Source: Tritrichomonas musculus (taxonomy: Eukaryota > Parabasalia > Tritrichomonadida > Tritrichomonadidae). From it: a stretch of DNA of 64,000 bases. The DNA lies in contig JAPFFF010000016.1 in assembly GCA_039105265.1 (NCBI GenBank), forward strand, positions 806,001 through 870,000, given 5' to 3'. The translations under genes were made by a program, and so were the position numbers. Position 1 is the stretch's first letter, and every line of letters begins with the position of its first letter. Below, piece by piece: positions 43,109 through 54,043 of this stretch. The notes beneath the pieces are model-generated. The model searched no databases, was not told the origin of the DNA, and saw nothing but the letters and a program-made list of their open reading frames with translations.

Positions 43109-45106
43109 TTACAGATTTATATGAGCTAATTTTATCATGTCATCGTATTCTTTTTTGCTATATATCCCTCTGCAAAAATCACCTGTATAATACTCAAAAT
43201 CACAAGACAGTCCAATTTGGCAAAGAGTTCTCAAAATGGAATGGCACTCCGCTCCATTTTGTTCGCATAAAACACGATGTTTAGTGCCTCCCGATATTTC
43301 AAATCTTGGAACAAAATCATTATCTGGGATAACATCTATATATTTAGACTTAAAATAATCATCATAATTATCGGGCCTAAATTTATCTTCAATTGGTGAA
43401 ATTCCAGGTCCACTAAATGCAACAGTCTGAAATTCATATTTGCTAGCAAGAACTTTTGAAAGTCCTCCACCCAAAGAATGTCCAGTGAACAACACTGTTC
43501 TATCTTTATTTTTTTCAAGAAATTTATCAATCACGTTAAACATCGCCTTTGTGTAATCATAAGTTAATGTTGCTTTATACAACAGGTTTAATGGAAGTGT
43601 CATGTAACTTGTAATTGTTTTGGCTGCTTTTGATTCATAACTCTGCAAAACTGGAATCCAACGAGCCACAGAAATCAAAGCAGAAGATATAAAAATTTCA
43701 AAATCAAGCCACCAATCAATTGAAGTTGTACTTCCACGTACAGCAAAAATTGTCAAATCTCTTGATGAACTTTTTATATCAATATCAACACGTAATAAAA
43801 CGGCATGATCATCTTTATCCAAAGGAAATGTTATATCTAATATTTGTAAATCATCATCTCTAAAGAAGCTATTTTCCAAATATGACTGAACTTTCTTTGT
43901 ATCATTCCAATAAGATGCAGCAGCTATTGCTCCGATTTGAATAATATTTAGGTGATAAATTCCTACATAGCACATTGGACTCATTACTTTCTTATTTTGC
44001 TTCGGTTGGTCATAGAAATGAGTAACTGTTCCATTCCATAATGTTTGGTCAGTTATTGGCTCAAAAGAAGAATCTTTTTTAGAGACCAAAAATAAAACAT
44101 AGGCGATAATTAAAAGTGGAATAATAAAAGTACAAATCGAATTAATATATCGAAATCCTTTGAACTTTGGATTTTTACGTAATTCACGATTTATTCCTTC
44201 GTTTGCTCTAATTTGGTTGCAACAATCCCATTTATTGAAATAATTTACTATCCAAAGAGGCATCTCAATCGCAAATGCCAATATTGAATTGTAAAACCAT
44301 ATTACTATTGGAACAAGTAATTGGGCTTTAATCTTGTTATGCGCCCCAATCCATATTATATAACAAAAAGAGAAGGCGCATCCCAACTCCTTTAAAAATA
44401 AAAACGCAAGTCTTTTCTTAGACATTTTAATACCAGCCCAACCAACTAATATCTTTTGGCAACAATTATCTGATTTCATTTCTTGTATTTTACCTGAAAA
44501 GCAATTTAAAAACATTTTTATTATAAATTCAACTTTTTCTTCTTGCATTGAAAATACGAACGGATCATGATCAATTGGTTTCTTTCCTGAGAGGAAAGAT
44601 GTGTGAAAGAAAAGTGACTGAACGGCTCGAAACAGATATAAAATATATAAGACTCCTTGTTTAATACAAGGTAATATTAATAAGGCAATCATATTAAATA
44701 TATCAAAAATTGGATTTCCCAAAAAGCAAAAGATTGCGTAAATGACCAAATAAATCAATAAAATAACATCTGTTATGATTTCTATAATTTCAAGTGTCTT
44801 ATTTTTTAATTTAACTCCAAAAACATCAAACCATGATTGACATGGATTATGATATTTAAGCCAACGGAATTTAACAAACTCCCATAATGGAATGGTTAAA
44901 ACATTTCCCATTAAAAAAGAAAGTAATAATAGACCAATAAATATAAAAACTTTTCCAGCCATGGATATTCTTGCTGAAGACGTGATTAAAATCAGAAAGA
45001 ATTGAAGAGTAAAGCTGAGAGTTTCAATAAAAAAGTATAAGTCACCAAATTGTAATATAAGTCGCATGATTTTTGAAAAATATTTAATAATTTTGTAAAA
45101 AGGCAT
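43109..45106 (-). CDS. Integral membrane lipase class 3 (DAGL-like)
   Basis: The 665-residue protein has about eight hydrophobic segments in its first 340 residues and an alpha/beta-hydrolase at the C terminus. The nucleophile elbow is GHSLGGG with Ser544. SGPGISPIE and VIPDNDFVPRFE follow, the latter giving the expected acid Asp; CEQNGAECHS carries a plausible catalytic His. Several cysteines near the C terminus are conserved in the neighbouring paralogue. Membrane anchoring followed by GHSLGGG and VPR resembles sn-1 diacylglycerol lipases. It is divergently paired with the gene at 45403. The frame stays open for about 32 codons upstream of the ATG (to about 45200) with plausible charged sequence, so an upstream exon cannot be excluded. 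Confidence 0.85.
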   Translation of the reverse strand: MPFYKIIKYFSKIMRLILQFGDLYFFIETLSFTLQFFLILITSSARISMAGKVFIFIGLLLLSFLMGNVLTIPLWEFVKFRWLKYHNPCQSWFDVFGVKLKNKTLEIIEIITDVILLIYLVIYAIFCFLGNPIFDIFNMIALLILPCIKQGVLYILYLFRAVQSLFFHTSFLSGKKPIDHDPFVFSMQEEKVEFIIKMFLNCFSGKIQEMKSDNCCQKILVGWAGIKMSKKRLAFLFLKELGCAFSFCYIIWIGAHNKIKAQLLVPIVIWFYNSILAFAIEMPLWIVNYFNKWDCCNQIRANEGINRELRKNPKFKGFRYINSICTFIIPLLIIAYVLFLVSKKDSSFEPITDQTLWNGTVTHFYDQPKQNKKVMSPMCYVGIYHLNIIQIGAIAAASYWNDTKKVQSYLENSFFRDDDLQILDITFPLDKDDHAVLLRVDIDIKSSSRDLTIFAVRGSTTSIDWWLDFEIFISSALISVARWIPVLQSYESKAAKTITSYMTLPLNLLYKATLTYDYTKAMFNVIDKFLEKNKDRTVLFTGHSLGGGLSKVLASKYEFQTVAFSGPGISPIEDKFRPDNYDDYFKSKYIDVIPDNDFVPRFEISGGTKHRVLCEQNGAECHSILRTLCQIGLSCDFEYYTGDFCRGIYSKKEYDDMIKLAHINL

Positions 45107-45402
45107 ACAAAATGAATCACAATCATTTTCTAATTTGTCTTTGTTCTTTTTTGAAAATTCAGAAACATCATATTTATCAATGTTTGGTTCGTAATCGTCC
45201 TTTTAGAATAAATAAATATTGAGTTTATTTCAGTTAAGTGTTTTATCAAATGATGGCTATTTTTTCCACAATTTTTGATTAGATAAAACTTTTCTATAAA
45301 AAACAAGACATATTCCATTCAAATCTATCGCCAAGATAAATATTTTTTTTTTTTATTAAAGTTTATTAACAATAAACAAAGCAAAATAGAAAAGGCAAGA
45401 AA
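45107..45402. promoter_or_regulatory. Shared spacer between two divergent lipase genes
   Basis: The 296 bases between the two start codons must contain both promoters. The part next to the minus-strand gene reads as an open frame. No TATA-like element is distinguishable from the general A/T richness. The word AAACAAGACATATT at 45301-45314 recurs in other spacers of this region. Confidence 0.5.
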
Positions 45403-47583
45403 ATGAGTAATTTAGAAATAGGGCCTGAAGAAGATACTTTAGATGATATTAGTGGATCGTTAAATCAAAATGACCAAAATAATAATTCTCCTCTAGAAAA
45501 CAAAGAAGATAGGGGGAAGCCAAATAACATCGAAAAACACATGGAATTGGATGATTCGGAATCAGACAACGAAATGAGATATTTAAGTAAGCTTTTGAAA
45601 TATTTAATTCCATTAATTAAATTATTCATATTACTTCCTGGCAAAATCACCAGAGTTATTTTACAAATTGGCGATTTTTATTATTTTATGCAAATTCTCG
45701 GCATTACCATAGATTTCCTTATAATTCTTTTGGTTTCATCATTTCAAGTTAATAAATACATTGGATCAATAGCTACATTCTTTTTTTCTTTTCTAGTCGG
45801 AAATCTATTAACTGTTCCAGCTTGGGAACTTTTCCAATTACGATGGATCAAAAACAAAAATCCACTTGAAACATTTTTCAATATTTATGATTTAAAAAAA
45901 TTCTGCAAGCCCTATAAAACTAGAATTGTATTTATGATTGCAAAAATAACAAATTATTTGGCCGGAATCTTTTTTTATTTTTATTTATGGGCTATAATTG
46001 ATTTTATGAGCAGCAAAGGAAACGTTTTCGATATTATGAATTTAATAGTATTATTAATCATTCCAGGTTTTAAATTCTTTTTAATATATGTTTCATTGAT
46101 AGTAAGATTAATAGCCAACTTAATTGATCGAGAAGATAGAGAGAAAAGTTCTGGCGAAGATGATAGTAATACCCAAATCAGATTAGAAAAATATGAAAAA
46201 ATAAATGATCCTTTCTTATTAGCTCAATTGCCCACAAAAGATTTTTCAAAAAACTGTAAGCAAAAAATATTTTGCGCTATAAAAACTTTTTTTTTGTTAT
46301 TTCAATTAATATTTTTAATTATTGTTTATGCAAAAAGACATATCAATGCTGGAGGAGTTGTTTTTAGCTTATTTATTTACTTTTACATTGCATTGTTTGC
46401 AGAATCAATTAGCATGCCAATTTGGTTTTTTAATTTATTCCATCGTTGGGAAGTAAAATGCAAGTGTAACCTTATTGAAGCAACAAGAGGACCTAATGAA
46501 AGAATTAGAAAAAATCCATTGTTTAACGGATTTAAATATGTAAATCTATTTTTCCAAATTCTGCCAGTAATTGTTGTCTTTGTTTTATTAATATTTGAAG
46601 CTAAAAGGTCAAAAGAAACTTATTTTTATAAAATAGAAGACGATGTTAAATGGGATGGGGAAAACTCAAGCAATTATCCATACATTCCACCAATATCAAC
46701 AGTTAAAAGTTCAATGTGCTTTACAAGAATTTACGATTTAAATTTGATTCAAATTGCATCAATAGCAGCTGCTCCATATTATGAAGATAATGAAAAATAC
46801 CAGAAATTTATATCAAAATCATTTTTTAAAGATACAAATTGGAAAATTAATTTAACATTTTTAACGAAAAAAGATGATCATCCTGTTCTTTTACAGGCAG
46901 ATTTTGATGATAATGAACAAGATAATCATGTGACTATCTTTTCTGTCCGTGGAAGTAGAACTCCAACTGATTGGTGGCTGGATGTTGAAATGTTTGTGTC
47001 ATCTGCAATGTTAACTGTTGCGAAATGGATTCCATTTTTACAAAGGCAAGAAGGGAAAGCACATCAATTAATTTCTAATTTCATGACTATGCCTTTGACC
47101 TTGATGGCAAAAGCAACTTATACCTATCAATATATTGATGAGATGTCACCATATATTTCTAATTTTACTGAAAATAGCAGAAATGCAAACAGAAACATTT
47201 TGTTCACTGGACATTCTCTTGGTGGTGGTTTGTCCAAGGTTCTTGCTCATAAGTATCAATACCAATCTGTCGCTGTGAGTGGACCTGGAATCTCTCCAAT
47301 TGAAAGATATGTTGAAGATAAAAAAAATGACAATGACAAATATTTCAAATCTAAATTGGTCGATATCGTTCCTGATAGAGATATAGTGCCAAGATTTGAA
47401 TCATCAGGTGGGACTAGGTATAGAGTTCTTTGTAATCAGAATGTAGGTGAATGCCACAACAAACTTAGAACAATTTGTCAAATGGGAATTTCTTGTGACG
47501 ACGAGTATCACGTTGGCGATTTTTGTAGTCATGCATTTACTGAAGAAAAATATAAAGAAATGAAAAAACTAGCTCATAGATAA
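45403..47583 (+). CDS. Integral membrane lipase class 3 (DAGL-like), paralogue of the divergent neighbour
   Basis: This 726-residue protein parallels the product of 43109-45106 along most of its length. An acidic Asn/Asp-rich N terminus (1-60) is followed by about eight hydrophobic segments (about 75-420). The hydrolase has GHSLGGG with Ser605, SGPGISPIE, VDIVPDRDIVPRFE and CNQNVGECHN, then a Cys-containing tail (CQMGISCDDEYHVGDFC). Matching triad residues suggest an active enzyme. Head-to-head placement and similarity imply duplication by inversion and possible co-expression. The substrate is unknown; diacylglycerol or phospholipid is the best guess from DAGL likeness. Confidence 0.87.
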   Translation: MSNLEIGPEEDTLDDISGSLNQNDQNNNSPLENKEDRGKPNNIEKHMELDDSESDNEMRYLSKLLKYLIPLIKLFILLPGKITRVILQIGDFYYFMQILGITIDFLIILLVSSFQVNKYIGSIATFFFSFLVGNLLTVPAWELFQLRWIKNKNPLETFFNIYDLKKFCKPYKTRIVFMIAKITNYLAGIFFYFYLWAIIDFMSSKGNVFDIMNLIVLLIIPGFKFFLIYVSLIVRLIANLIDREDREKSSGEDDSNTQIRLEKYEKINDPFLLAQLPTKDFSKNCKQKIFCAIKTFFLLFQLIFLIIVYAKRHINAGGVVFSLFIYFYIALFAESISMPIWFFNLFHRWEVKCKCNLIEATRGPNERIRKNPLFNGFKYVNLFFQILPVIVVFVLLIFEAKRSKETYFYKIEDDVKWDGENSSNYPYIPPISTVKSSMCFTRIYDLNLIQIASIAAAPYYEDNEKYQKFISKSFFKDTNWKINLTFLTKKDDHPVLLQADFDDNEQDNHVTIFSVRGSRTPTDWWLDVEMFVSSAMLTVAKWIPFLQRQEGKAHQLISNFMTMPLTLMAKATYTYQYIDEMSPYISNFTENSRNANRNILFTGHSLGGGLSKVLAHKYQYQSVAVSGPGISPIERYVEDKKNDNDKYFKSKLVDIVPDRDIVPRFESSGGTRYRVLCNQNVGECHNKLRTICQMGISCDDEYHVGDFCSHAFTEEKYKEMKKLAHR

Positions 47584-47872
47584 ATATTTCTATTCTTTAA
47601 CTAATAATTTTTTCATGAAATTGAATTATTTTTTCCTCCTATTATAATATTTTCAAGATAAAATATTTTATTATATAACTGATAAAGTTTGATATATAAT
47701 TTTCTATTAACTCTAAAATCCTATAAGTTAAGCAATTTTTTTATATAATTATAATTAAAATTTTCATTTTCAATGTTTTACTAAAAGTTAATTATTTGTT
47801 TAATTTTTTTATATTTATGATACTTTAATCAATAATGTTTAGTTGTTTACTTATTATTGATAGAGATTTTTT

Positions 47873-47943
47873 TATTTTTATATAAATTTTATGCAATTGT
47901 GAGAAATCTATTTTTATATAAATTTTATTCAATTGTGAGAAAT
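47873..47943. repeat. Tandem duplication, two copies, 36-base period
   Basis: TTTTTATATAAATTTTAT, G or T, then CAATTGTGAGAAAT occurs twice in a row (47873-47907 and 47909-47943), differing by one base. Confidence 0.9.
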
Positions 47944-48047
47944 AAAAAAAATTTTGTGAAATTATTGAATATAAAATGTCTTGATTTCTTTTGAAATTAC
48001 AAAAATTTTAATTTCAAAGAATTTTATGTTTAATAATACTTTATCTC

Positions 48048-48067
48048 TTCTCATTAGCTAATGAGAA
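48048..48067. repeat. Perfect 20-base palindrome
   Basis: TTCTCATTAGCTAATGAGAA at 48048-48067 equals its own reverse complement. It could bind a dimeric regulator or arise by chance; no gene start is close by. Confidence 0.8.
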
Positions 48068-48937
48068 CAGAAAAAATTAAAATTTTGAGGCACTTAAGTT
48101 TATATTTTATATAATCGCTTTTTAGTATTGGTTTTATATGTTATAATGAAAGTTTATAAAACAATATTATAATAGTAAATAATCTAGAAATCTTGAGTAA
48201 TGTGAATTGGTTTTCTCACGGTGATATTGAGTATTTGTGATTATTTTCTTTGCATAAAATGGTCAATCATTTCACCTTTAAATGACTTTTTTACTAGGGC
48301 ATGAATTTATTAATCATTAATATATTATTACATTCATATAATATAGTTAAAAATTATTTTATCAAATATAAAAAACACCGTGGGAATTATTAAGGTACAA
48401 ATCCAGTACGTTATTTTTTGAATAGGAGAACGTTTATTATTTGAATAGTTGCATGTCTCTGAAAAAGTTTAAATTGACTAGGTTTGTTTTTGACACTTAT
48501 TTTACAATTTAAATAAACATTATGACATGTTATATGAAATGAATGAAAATAATCGTTTTTTATTTAACATGTCATCTTATTCTTTGAGAATGTCAAAAAA
48601 AATTGCGGTTACTAAACTCGATGGATATTAAGTTTTTTGGTTTGCTTCAATGAGAATTTTAAAGATTATCAAATGGATAAGAAAATTTATTAAAATCACC
48701 AAATAAAAGCTAAAATTCGAAGAGATATTGAAACTTTTTGAGGCAAAAAAAAAAAGAGTGTCCCACCCATACCTTTACAAAAAATGATTTTTAAAAATTG
48801 CATTTTACTTTTACAAAAATGATTTTATAAAATAATTTAATTGCTATTTTATTTATTCACAAAAAATTATTTAGTATATTATCTTTTTTAGAGATATGAT
48901 TTTTTTATGTATTCAATATTTTCAATAAAAAATTAAA

Positions 48938-48991
48938 TTGTACAAACCTTGTATTTTTTCTATCGTTCTTTGTAGAACAAGGTTTGTACAA
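48938..48991. repeat. 15-bp stem hairpin
   Basis: TTGTACAAACCTTGT at 48938-48952 is the exact reverse complement of 48977-48991, with a 24-base loop. G/C content is above the local background. Confidence 0.85.
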
Positions 48992-49309
48992 AAAGTGAAG
49001 TCTACTTCTCATTCTAAGTATTTATTATGTTTTGTTCATTGATAATATTACAGCATTCATCTTGTATTTCAATAGTTTACGAATAGATAAAAAATATACC
49101 GAAAATAAAATGTAATAATCAACAGCTGCATCGGCGGAACGAAATTTAATAAAATTAATATTTTTTTAATCCTTATAAAAAATAATGATTGTATACCAAT
49201 TTTGGAGAGAATCTATTTCACTTCACCGTGTCCACACCTCTAAATAAAACAAAATTTGGAAAAAATAAATATATTTATAGAATAAAAATATTTTATATTT
49301 AATCATAAT

Positions 49310-52300
49310 TTAGCTATTCTCATCATCGGTGATATCAGTAATATAGTGTTTTTTTTTAAAATCTTTTTTCACCTTTTTAAAAGATTTATAATCTTCAAAT
49401 TCATCGGTATTTAAATAAAAAATAGGAAGATTGCTATCATTCCACCTTTCATTTTTGGTAAATTCACTTTGATATGAAGAAGCTGATTGCTTTATTTCAG
49501 AAATTGACTTGAAGCCCTTAATAAATGCTGCAATGAGCAAAACTAAAAGAATAGCAATTTTTGTTATTAATACACTAGGTTCTAAATTTTTGAATAATTC
49601 ATCAACATCTGGATCAATATTAATAAACGATGTTATTCCATCATTTAAATCACTTTTATTAGAAAATCCATTTGATTTAAACATTCCCAAAAGTGAATTC
49701 ATAAGAATATAGATAGGATCATCAAAATTATAATGAAGAGCCTTGATAATTTGTTTTTGAAGCCATTTGATTATATTTACCAATTTTTTCTTCAATTGAA
49801 CTATTTGTGCTATAATATTTTGAGCCCAATTTTTAGCTTTTTTCTTTACAATTTTCAAAATCCATTTTCTAATTAGTTTTAAGGCATCTTTAATTCCAAA
49901 TTCCGGAACAACAATATAATTGGCAATATATACCGCAATTACCGCTATTACTGCTAAAACCACCATAAGAATTCCTGCTAAAAACGGCTTGTAACTTTTA
50001 CATATAATTGCACATAGTAAAAGTGGGTTTTTATCAATTAAACAATGAAACTTTGGAATTTTAATATCTTGGAAAATAGGATCAATACATACACCAAATT
50101 CACATCCAGCTAAAGTTCTTCGAACATAAAAGTGGATACCTAAATATTGTGATAAAGTATCTTCAATTAATGAGCAAATCTTTTCAAATATTATATCAAT
50201 AACATAAGTTATACTAAATTTTTTTTCTTTCATATAATATCGCAATTCTGGATCTTCAATAAAGCGAACTTTTCTTTTTTCTTTTTTCTTCTTCTTTGCT
50301 GCTTTATCATCATTTAAATCATCATCATCATCGTCATACATGAAGGAAACTCTTGCACCAGACTTATTTTTAAGTTCAAATGGATAAAATCCTGCTTTGT
50401 AAGCAAAAAATGATTGTTTTTCAGATTCGTCTTTGAAATATCTAATTTCATCTGGAAATGTATCCATAATTGTATCTGTCCATGTAGAATCCACCATTCT
50501 ATGAATTGTCATGAAAACATCAACAATATTTAAATTAGTCAATACTGGGAGAATACGGTAAACCTTTCTTTCAAATTCACGGTATTCTTTTTCAAAATAA
50601 TCTGAATAAAAATCTGGGTCAGTTCTTAGACTTTCATTTTTTGCAATTTCTATTTCATAATCCCTTGTAAACTTATCAATGAAAATTGACCAAGATTCGA
50701 GGACAAGTTCACGTAAGTATCTTTGAAAAAGGATCCAAGTATGATAACATTCAGGACAGTTTTTTAAAGAATAGATTTTTTGTAATTGAATTATATGAAA
50801 TGTGTCAACAGACATACAAATTGGATACTGATAATTAATTGCCGTTACTCTATTTACATTTATTACAGTATTTTGTAACTTATCTTTTTCATAATCTTTG
50901 AAATCTCTTGTTATGATATAATTTGAATTAAAAATCCAAGGACGAACAGCTGAAAATTGACCAATGAATTTAAACTGCTTTTCTTTTTTTAGATCATATT
51001 CATCTAAGACTTTTTTAATTAATTTTTCATTTGGAACTTTACATATTTTATGATATGCATTCCTAGTACAAATAATTCTTGTTGTTCCTGGTTTCCCTTT
51101 TCTTCCAGTTCTGCCATATGCTTGACCAAGGGCACGAATATTCCGGGGACCGTATGAAATAATAACATGAAGAGGATAGTCTTCTTCGTATTCGATATCT
51201 GTTCCACGTCCACAAAAGTTGGTTCCTAATGTTATCATTCTTCTCTTGCCAGAATTTTCTTCAATGAGCGATTTATCTAAATTTGTTCCATCAAATACAA
51301 GAATTTGTGATTCGTTTACCTTTTCTAATAATTTTTCTTTAAACTTTTCAATTTCACTTATTTGTTCAAAAATAACTAGAACAGGATTAGAAAAAAAATA
51401 ATAATGTAAGGTTTCTTCAAGAATTCTATCGTTCCTTTCATCAATATTTGAGGTAATTATAGTAGGCAAATCTTTTCTCATACTAATTGTATGTAAAGGA
51501 ATTTCAAAAGTATCTAGATCATAATATTGTTGAAGAATTTTTTTGTCTTTTTCTGTTCCAACTGTTCCTGTAAACCCCCAAACACCTTTATATAACTTAG
51601 CAAAGATTGGATGAGAGATAAACATATAATTTAGAGATAAAGGTCTGATTTCAACGTTTAAATTTTTATTTTCTCTATTTTCTTTAATTCCAATGAATTG
51701 GTGAATAAAACCACTAAACTCTTTTTCCCTTTCAGTAATTCCTTTATGCTCACTATCAAAAGGAATGATTTGATTTACTCCTTTTTTGTTTTTTTCGATG
51801 ATATATTTTTCCCCTTTTTTAAATTTAAGTGCATATTTAATATCATTAATCATGGAGACAACGTTTTCCAATTTAACATCATCACATTCTGGCCAAAGTT
51901 TATTTATTTCTTTTAATATTTCTGGGGCTTCTTTTTTCATATCGACATATAATTCAAACACTTTTTGTAAAATTTCAGCTCCATTTGATTTCATTTCTCT
52001 CGCAATAATTGTACCGTTTGTTAATTCATCAATAAGAATTGTATCTGATTCATCAATAATTAAATAACAATCTTCTAAATATTCTTGTAATTGAATAGGA
52101 TGCTCTTCATTAGCCCTTAAATACCATCCTTCAAAATTAAAGAAAGTTGAAAATATGATTTCACTGTGATATTTAAAGTATCCTTTATCAAAGACCCTTA
52201 AGTTCATTGTTGATGGATTATTGAAAGCACTTTCATGATAGAAAGCTTTTGGATTTGTTTCTGGGTAATAATGACTTTTATCTTTGCATTTAATTTGATC

Positions 52301-53821
52301 AAATTCTGATTGATGCAATAGAATTGACGGAGTAAATTTACAGCTCGTAAAATAATTATAAGATTTTTCATAGTCTCTGCATGCAAGAACAATGTTGGAC
52401 GTAACAATATGAACCCTTTTGCCCATTCTTGCAAAAATTTCAGCAAGAGCACAAATAATTATTGATTTTCCTTCACCTGTTTTTACTTGATATATACATC
52501 CTTTGTGACCATCTGAACTATTGTTAGCGAAATGATCTGTTAAGTAGTTAATAGCATGATTAACAGCATATATTTGGCTTGAATAACCAACAATGCCATC
52601 AAAATGTTTCCATATTTTATGAAAAGCATATAATAATTTTTCTTCAATATATCTTCCAGTGTTTGATGATAAGGACTTAATTCTATTTAATAATTTTGTA
52701 TATGATGAAACATTACTAATAATTTCTTCAATCATTAAAAGGGTTAGAAAATCAATGTGAACCAAATAAAATGGATTCTTAACATGATAGTCCAACTTCA
52801 TATAATGAATTTCATTGAAATCTAAATAACCCTTAGCTTCCCTGAAATTATTTAAAGAATAGAAACCAATTCTTTGGCCATGCCAATCCATAAAATCGGA
52901 GGAATTAATGATTACTTTTGTATATTTTGCAATTTCTTTAGTTGTAAAACATTCTGAAATATCATCTGAATCAAACATTTGAGAATTATATAAAGTGATT
53001 GTAATTTTATTAATTAAAAATTTATCACACACAGGAATTTGGACACTTTTTCCTTTATCTTTGAAATCTGATAATATAGTAATGTTTGAATTTGGATTGA
53101 ATGCTTCACTAAAATTTACAGAGAGGTTAAAGTATTGGACAAATGGATTGTCATTTGGAAAATTTATTTTTTGTTGATCATACATTAATGATAAATATAT
53201 ATAAAAGTAAATATTTTCGTATGTTGTAAAATCATTCAAAGGAAAATCTGATAAAGATGATCGAAAAATGTGGCATTCTTTAAATATTCCTAATTTTAAA
53301 AATAAAGATGCATAGCTATATGAAACATCATCTGATACTACTAAAACAAGAATATTACCTGATGCTGCAAGAATAAAAGATATTAATTGTATTAAATAGC
53401 TTTTTGATAATTGAATCTCATCACGAATTACAACAATCGCATAAGATATCATAGATACAATAATTGAAAATTTGTTGCTTGAAAATAAAAACTCCAAATA
53501 ATCTATACCATTATGATAATATTTAATTTTTTCTTCATCATCGTCTAATAGCTCATTGATTATATTTAATAAAAAATCGTAATAATTATCAATTGAATAT
53601 GGTTGGTATTCAGGAATAGTAATGTCAAGTGCAGATCCAATTTCTTCATACGTACTATCGAAAAAATGAGTAAATTGTTCATAAATAGTAACTGTATTAA
53701 TATTTAAAAAGATGTTTTCTGAAGCTTGAGGAAGAAAAGAAGTAAATAATTTCTTTAATTTCTTTATTTTGTATGAATTATCAATAAGATAATAAGCTTC
53801 TGTTGGATCAAGAATTGGCAT
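49310..53821 (-). CDS. SecA-like preprotein-translocase-type ATPase with C-terminal membrane segments
   Basis: The 1503-residue protein has the SecA DEAD motor in its middle. Motif I is QVKTGEGKS (about 446-453), motif II IIDESDTILIDE (about 588-599), GFTGTVGTEKD near 749, TLGTNFCGRGTDIEY near 862-876, and the RALGQAYGRTGRKGKPG arginine-finger region near 897-913. These match SecA (TGEGKT, DEVDSILIDE, GMTGTA, NMAGRGTDI, GRxGRQG). The first 400 residues are unlike bacterial SecA, and a zinc-binding SecA tail is absent. Instead there are a Lys-rich acidic linker and two hydrophobic segments (about 1278-1302 and 1414-1433). The family is ATP-driven protein translocation in bacteria and plastids, but this organism type has no plastid, and hydrogenosome import does not use SecA. 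It is probably a repurposed, laterally acquired motor tethered to a membrane. Confidence 0.85.
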   Translation of the reverse strand: MPILDPTEAYYLIDNSYKIKKLKKLFTSFLPQASENIFLNINTVTIYEQFTHFFDSTYEEIGSALDITIPEYQPYSIDNYYDFLLNIINELLDDDEEKIKYYHNGIDYLEFLFSSNKFSIIVSMISYAIVVIRDEIQLSKSYLIQLISFILAASGNILVLVVSDDVSYSYASLFLKLGIFKECHIFRSSLSDFPLNDFTTYENIYFYIYLSLMYDQQKINFPNDNPFVQYFNLSVNFSEAFNPNSNITILSDFKDKGKSVQIPVCDKFLINKITITLYNSQMFDSDDISECFTTKEIAKYTKVIINSSDFMDWHGQRIGFYSLNNFREAKGYLDFNEIHYMKLDYHVKNPFYLVHIDFLTLLMIEEIISNVSSYTKLLNRIKSLSSNTGRYIEEKLLYAFHKIWKHFDGIVGYSSQIYAVNHAINYLTDHFANNSSDGHKGCIYQVKTGEGKSIIICALAEIFARMGKRVHIVTSNIVLACRDYEKSYNYFTSCKFTPSILLHQSEFDQIKCKDKSHYYPETNPKAFYHESAFNNPSTMNLRVFDKGYFKYHSEIIFSTFFNFEGWYLRANEEHPIQLQEYLEDCYLIIDESDTILIDELTNGTIIAREMKSNGAEILQKVFELYVDMKKEAPEILKEINKLWPECDDVKLENVVSMINDIKYALKFKKGEKYIIEKNKKGVNQIIPFDSEHKGITEREKEFSGFIHQFIGIKENRENKNLNVEIRPLSLNYMFISHPIFAKLYKGVWGFTGTVGTEKDKKILQQYYDLDTFEIPLHTISMRKDLPTIITSNIDERNDRILEETLHYYFFSNPVLVIFEQISEIEKFKEKLLEKVNESQILVFDGTNLDKSLIEENSGKRRMITLGTNFCGRGTDIEYEEDYPLHVIISYGPRNIRALGQAYGRTGRKGKPGTTRIICTRNAYHKICKVPNEKLIKKVLDEYDLKKEKQFKFIGQFSAVRPWIFNSNYIITRDFKDYEKDKLQNTVINVNRVTAINYQYPICMSVDTFHIIQLQKIYSLKNCPECYHTWILFQRYLRELVLESWSIFIDKFTRDYEIEIAKNESLRTDPDFYSDYFEKEYREFERKVYRILPVLTNLNIVDVFMTIHRMVDSTWTDTIMDTFPDEIRYFKDESEKQSFFAYKAGFYPFELKNKSGARVSFMYDDDDDDLNDDKAAKKKKKEKRKVRFIEDPELRYYMKEKKFSITYVIDIIFEKICSLIEDTLSQYLGIHFYVRRTLAGCEFGVCIDPIFQDIKIPKFHCLIDKNPLLLCAIICKSYKPFLAGILMVVLAVIAVIAVYIANYIVVPEFGIKDALKLIRKWILKIVKKKAKNWAQNIIAQIVQLKKKLVNIIKWLQKQIIKALHYNFDDPIYILMNSLLGMFKSNGFSNKSDLNDGITSFINIDPDVDELFKNLEPSVLITKIAILLVLLIAAFIKGFKSISEIKQSASSYQSEFTKNERWNDSNLPIFYLNTDEFEDYKSFKKVKKDFKKKHYITDITDDENS

Positions 53822-54000
53822 AAAAACAAAAGAAATTATTTGTTTTTAATGGTTGAAATACAGTTTAATTCAATCCATTCAAAATATGACCAAAAAAAAA
53901 TTAAATACTTTATACAGTTACTATTTATGAACAATTTACTCATTTTTAAATACTTTATAAAAAAGATTAAATGATTTGGAAGTAAGGTTTATTTTTACTC

Positions 54001-54043
<43 letters not shown>

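Larger units (their letters stand above)
47584..49309. other. AT-rich intergenic region with repeats and hairpins
   Basis: 1.7 kb without a gene. It contains the 36-base tandem duplication, a 20-base palindrome and a 15-bp stem hairpin listed separately. No decayed gene was found on either strand. Confidence 0.55.

Noticed and set aside
45130-45318. 62-codon frame upstream of the minus-strand lipase
   Set aside because: Composition is non-specific and it is out of frame with the lipase. The in-frame open stretch beside it is the more interesting signal.
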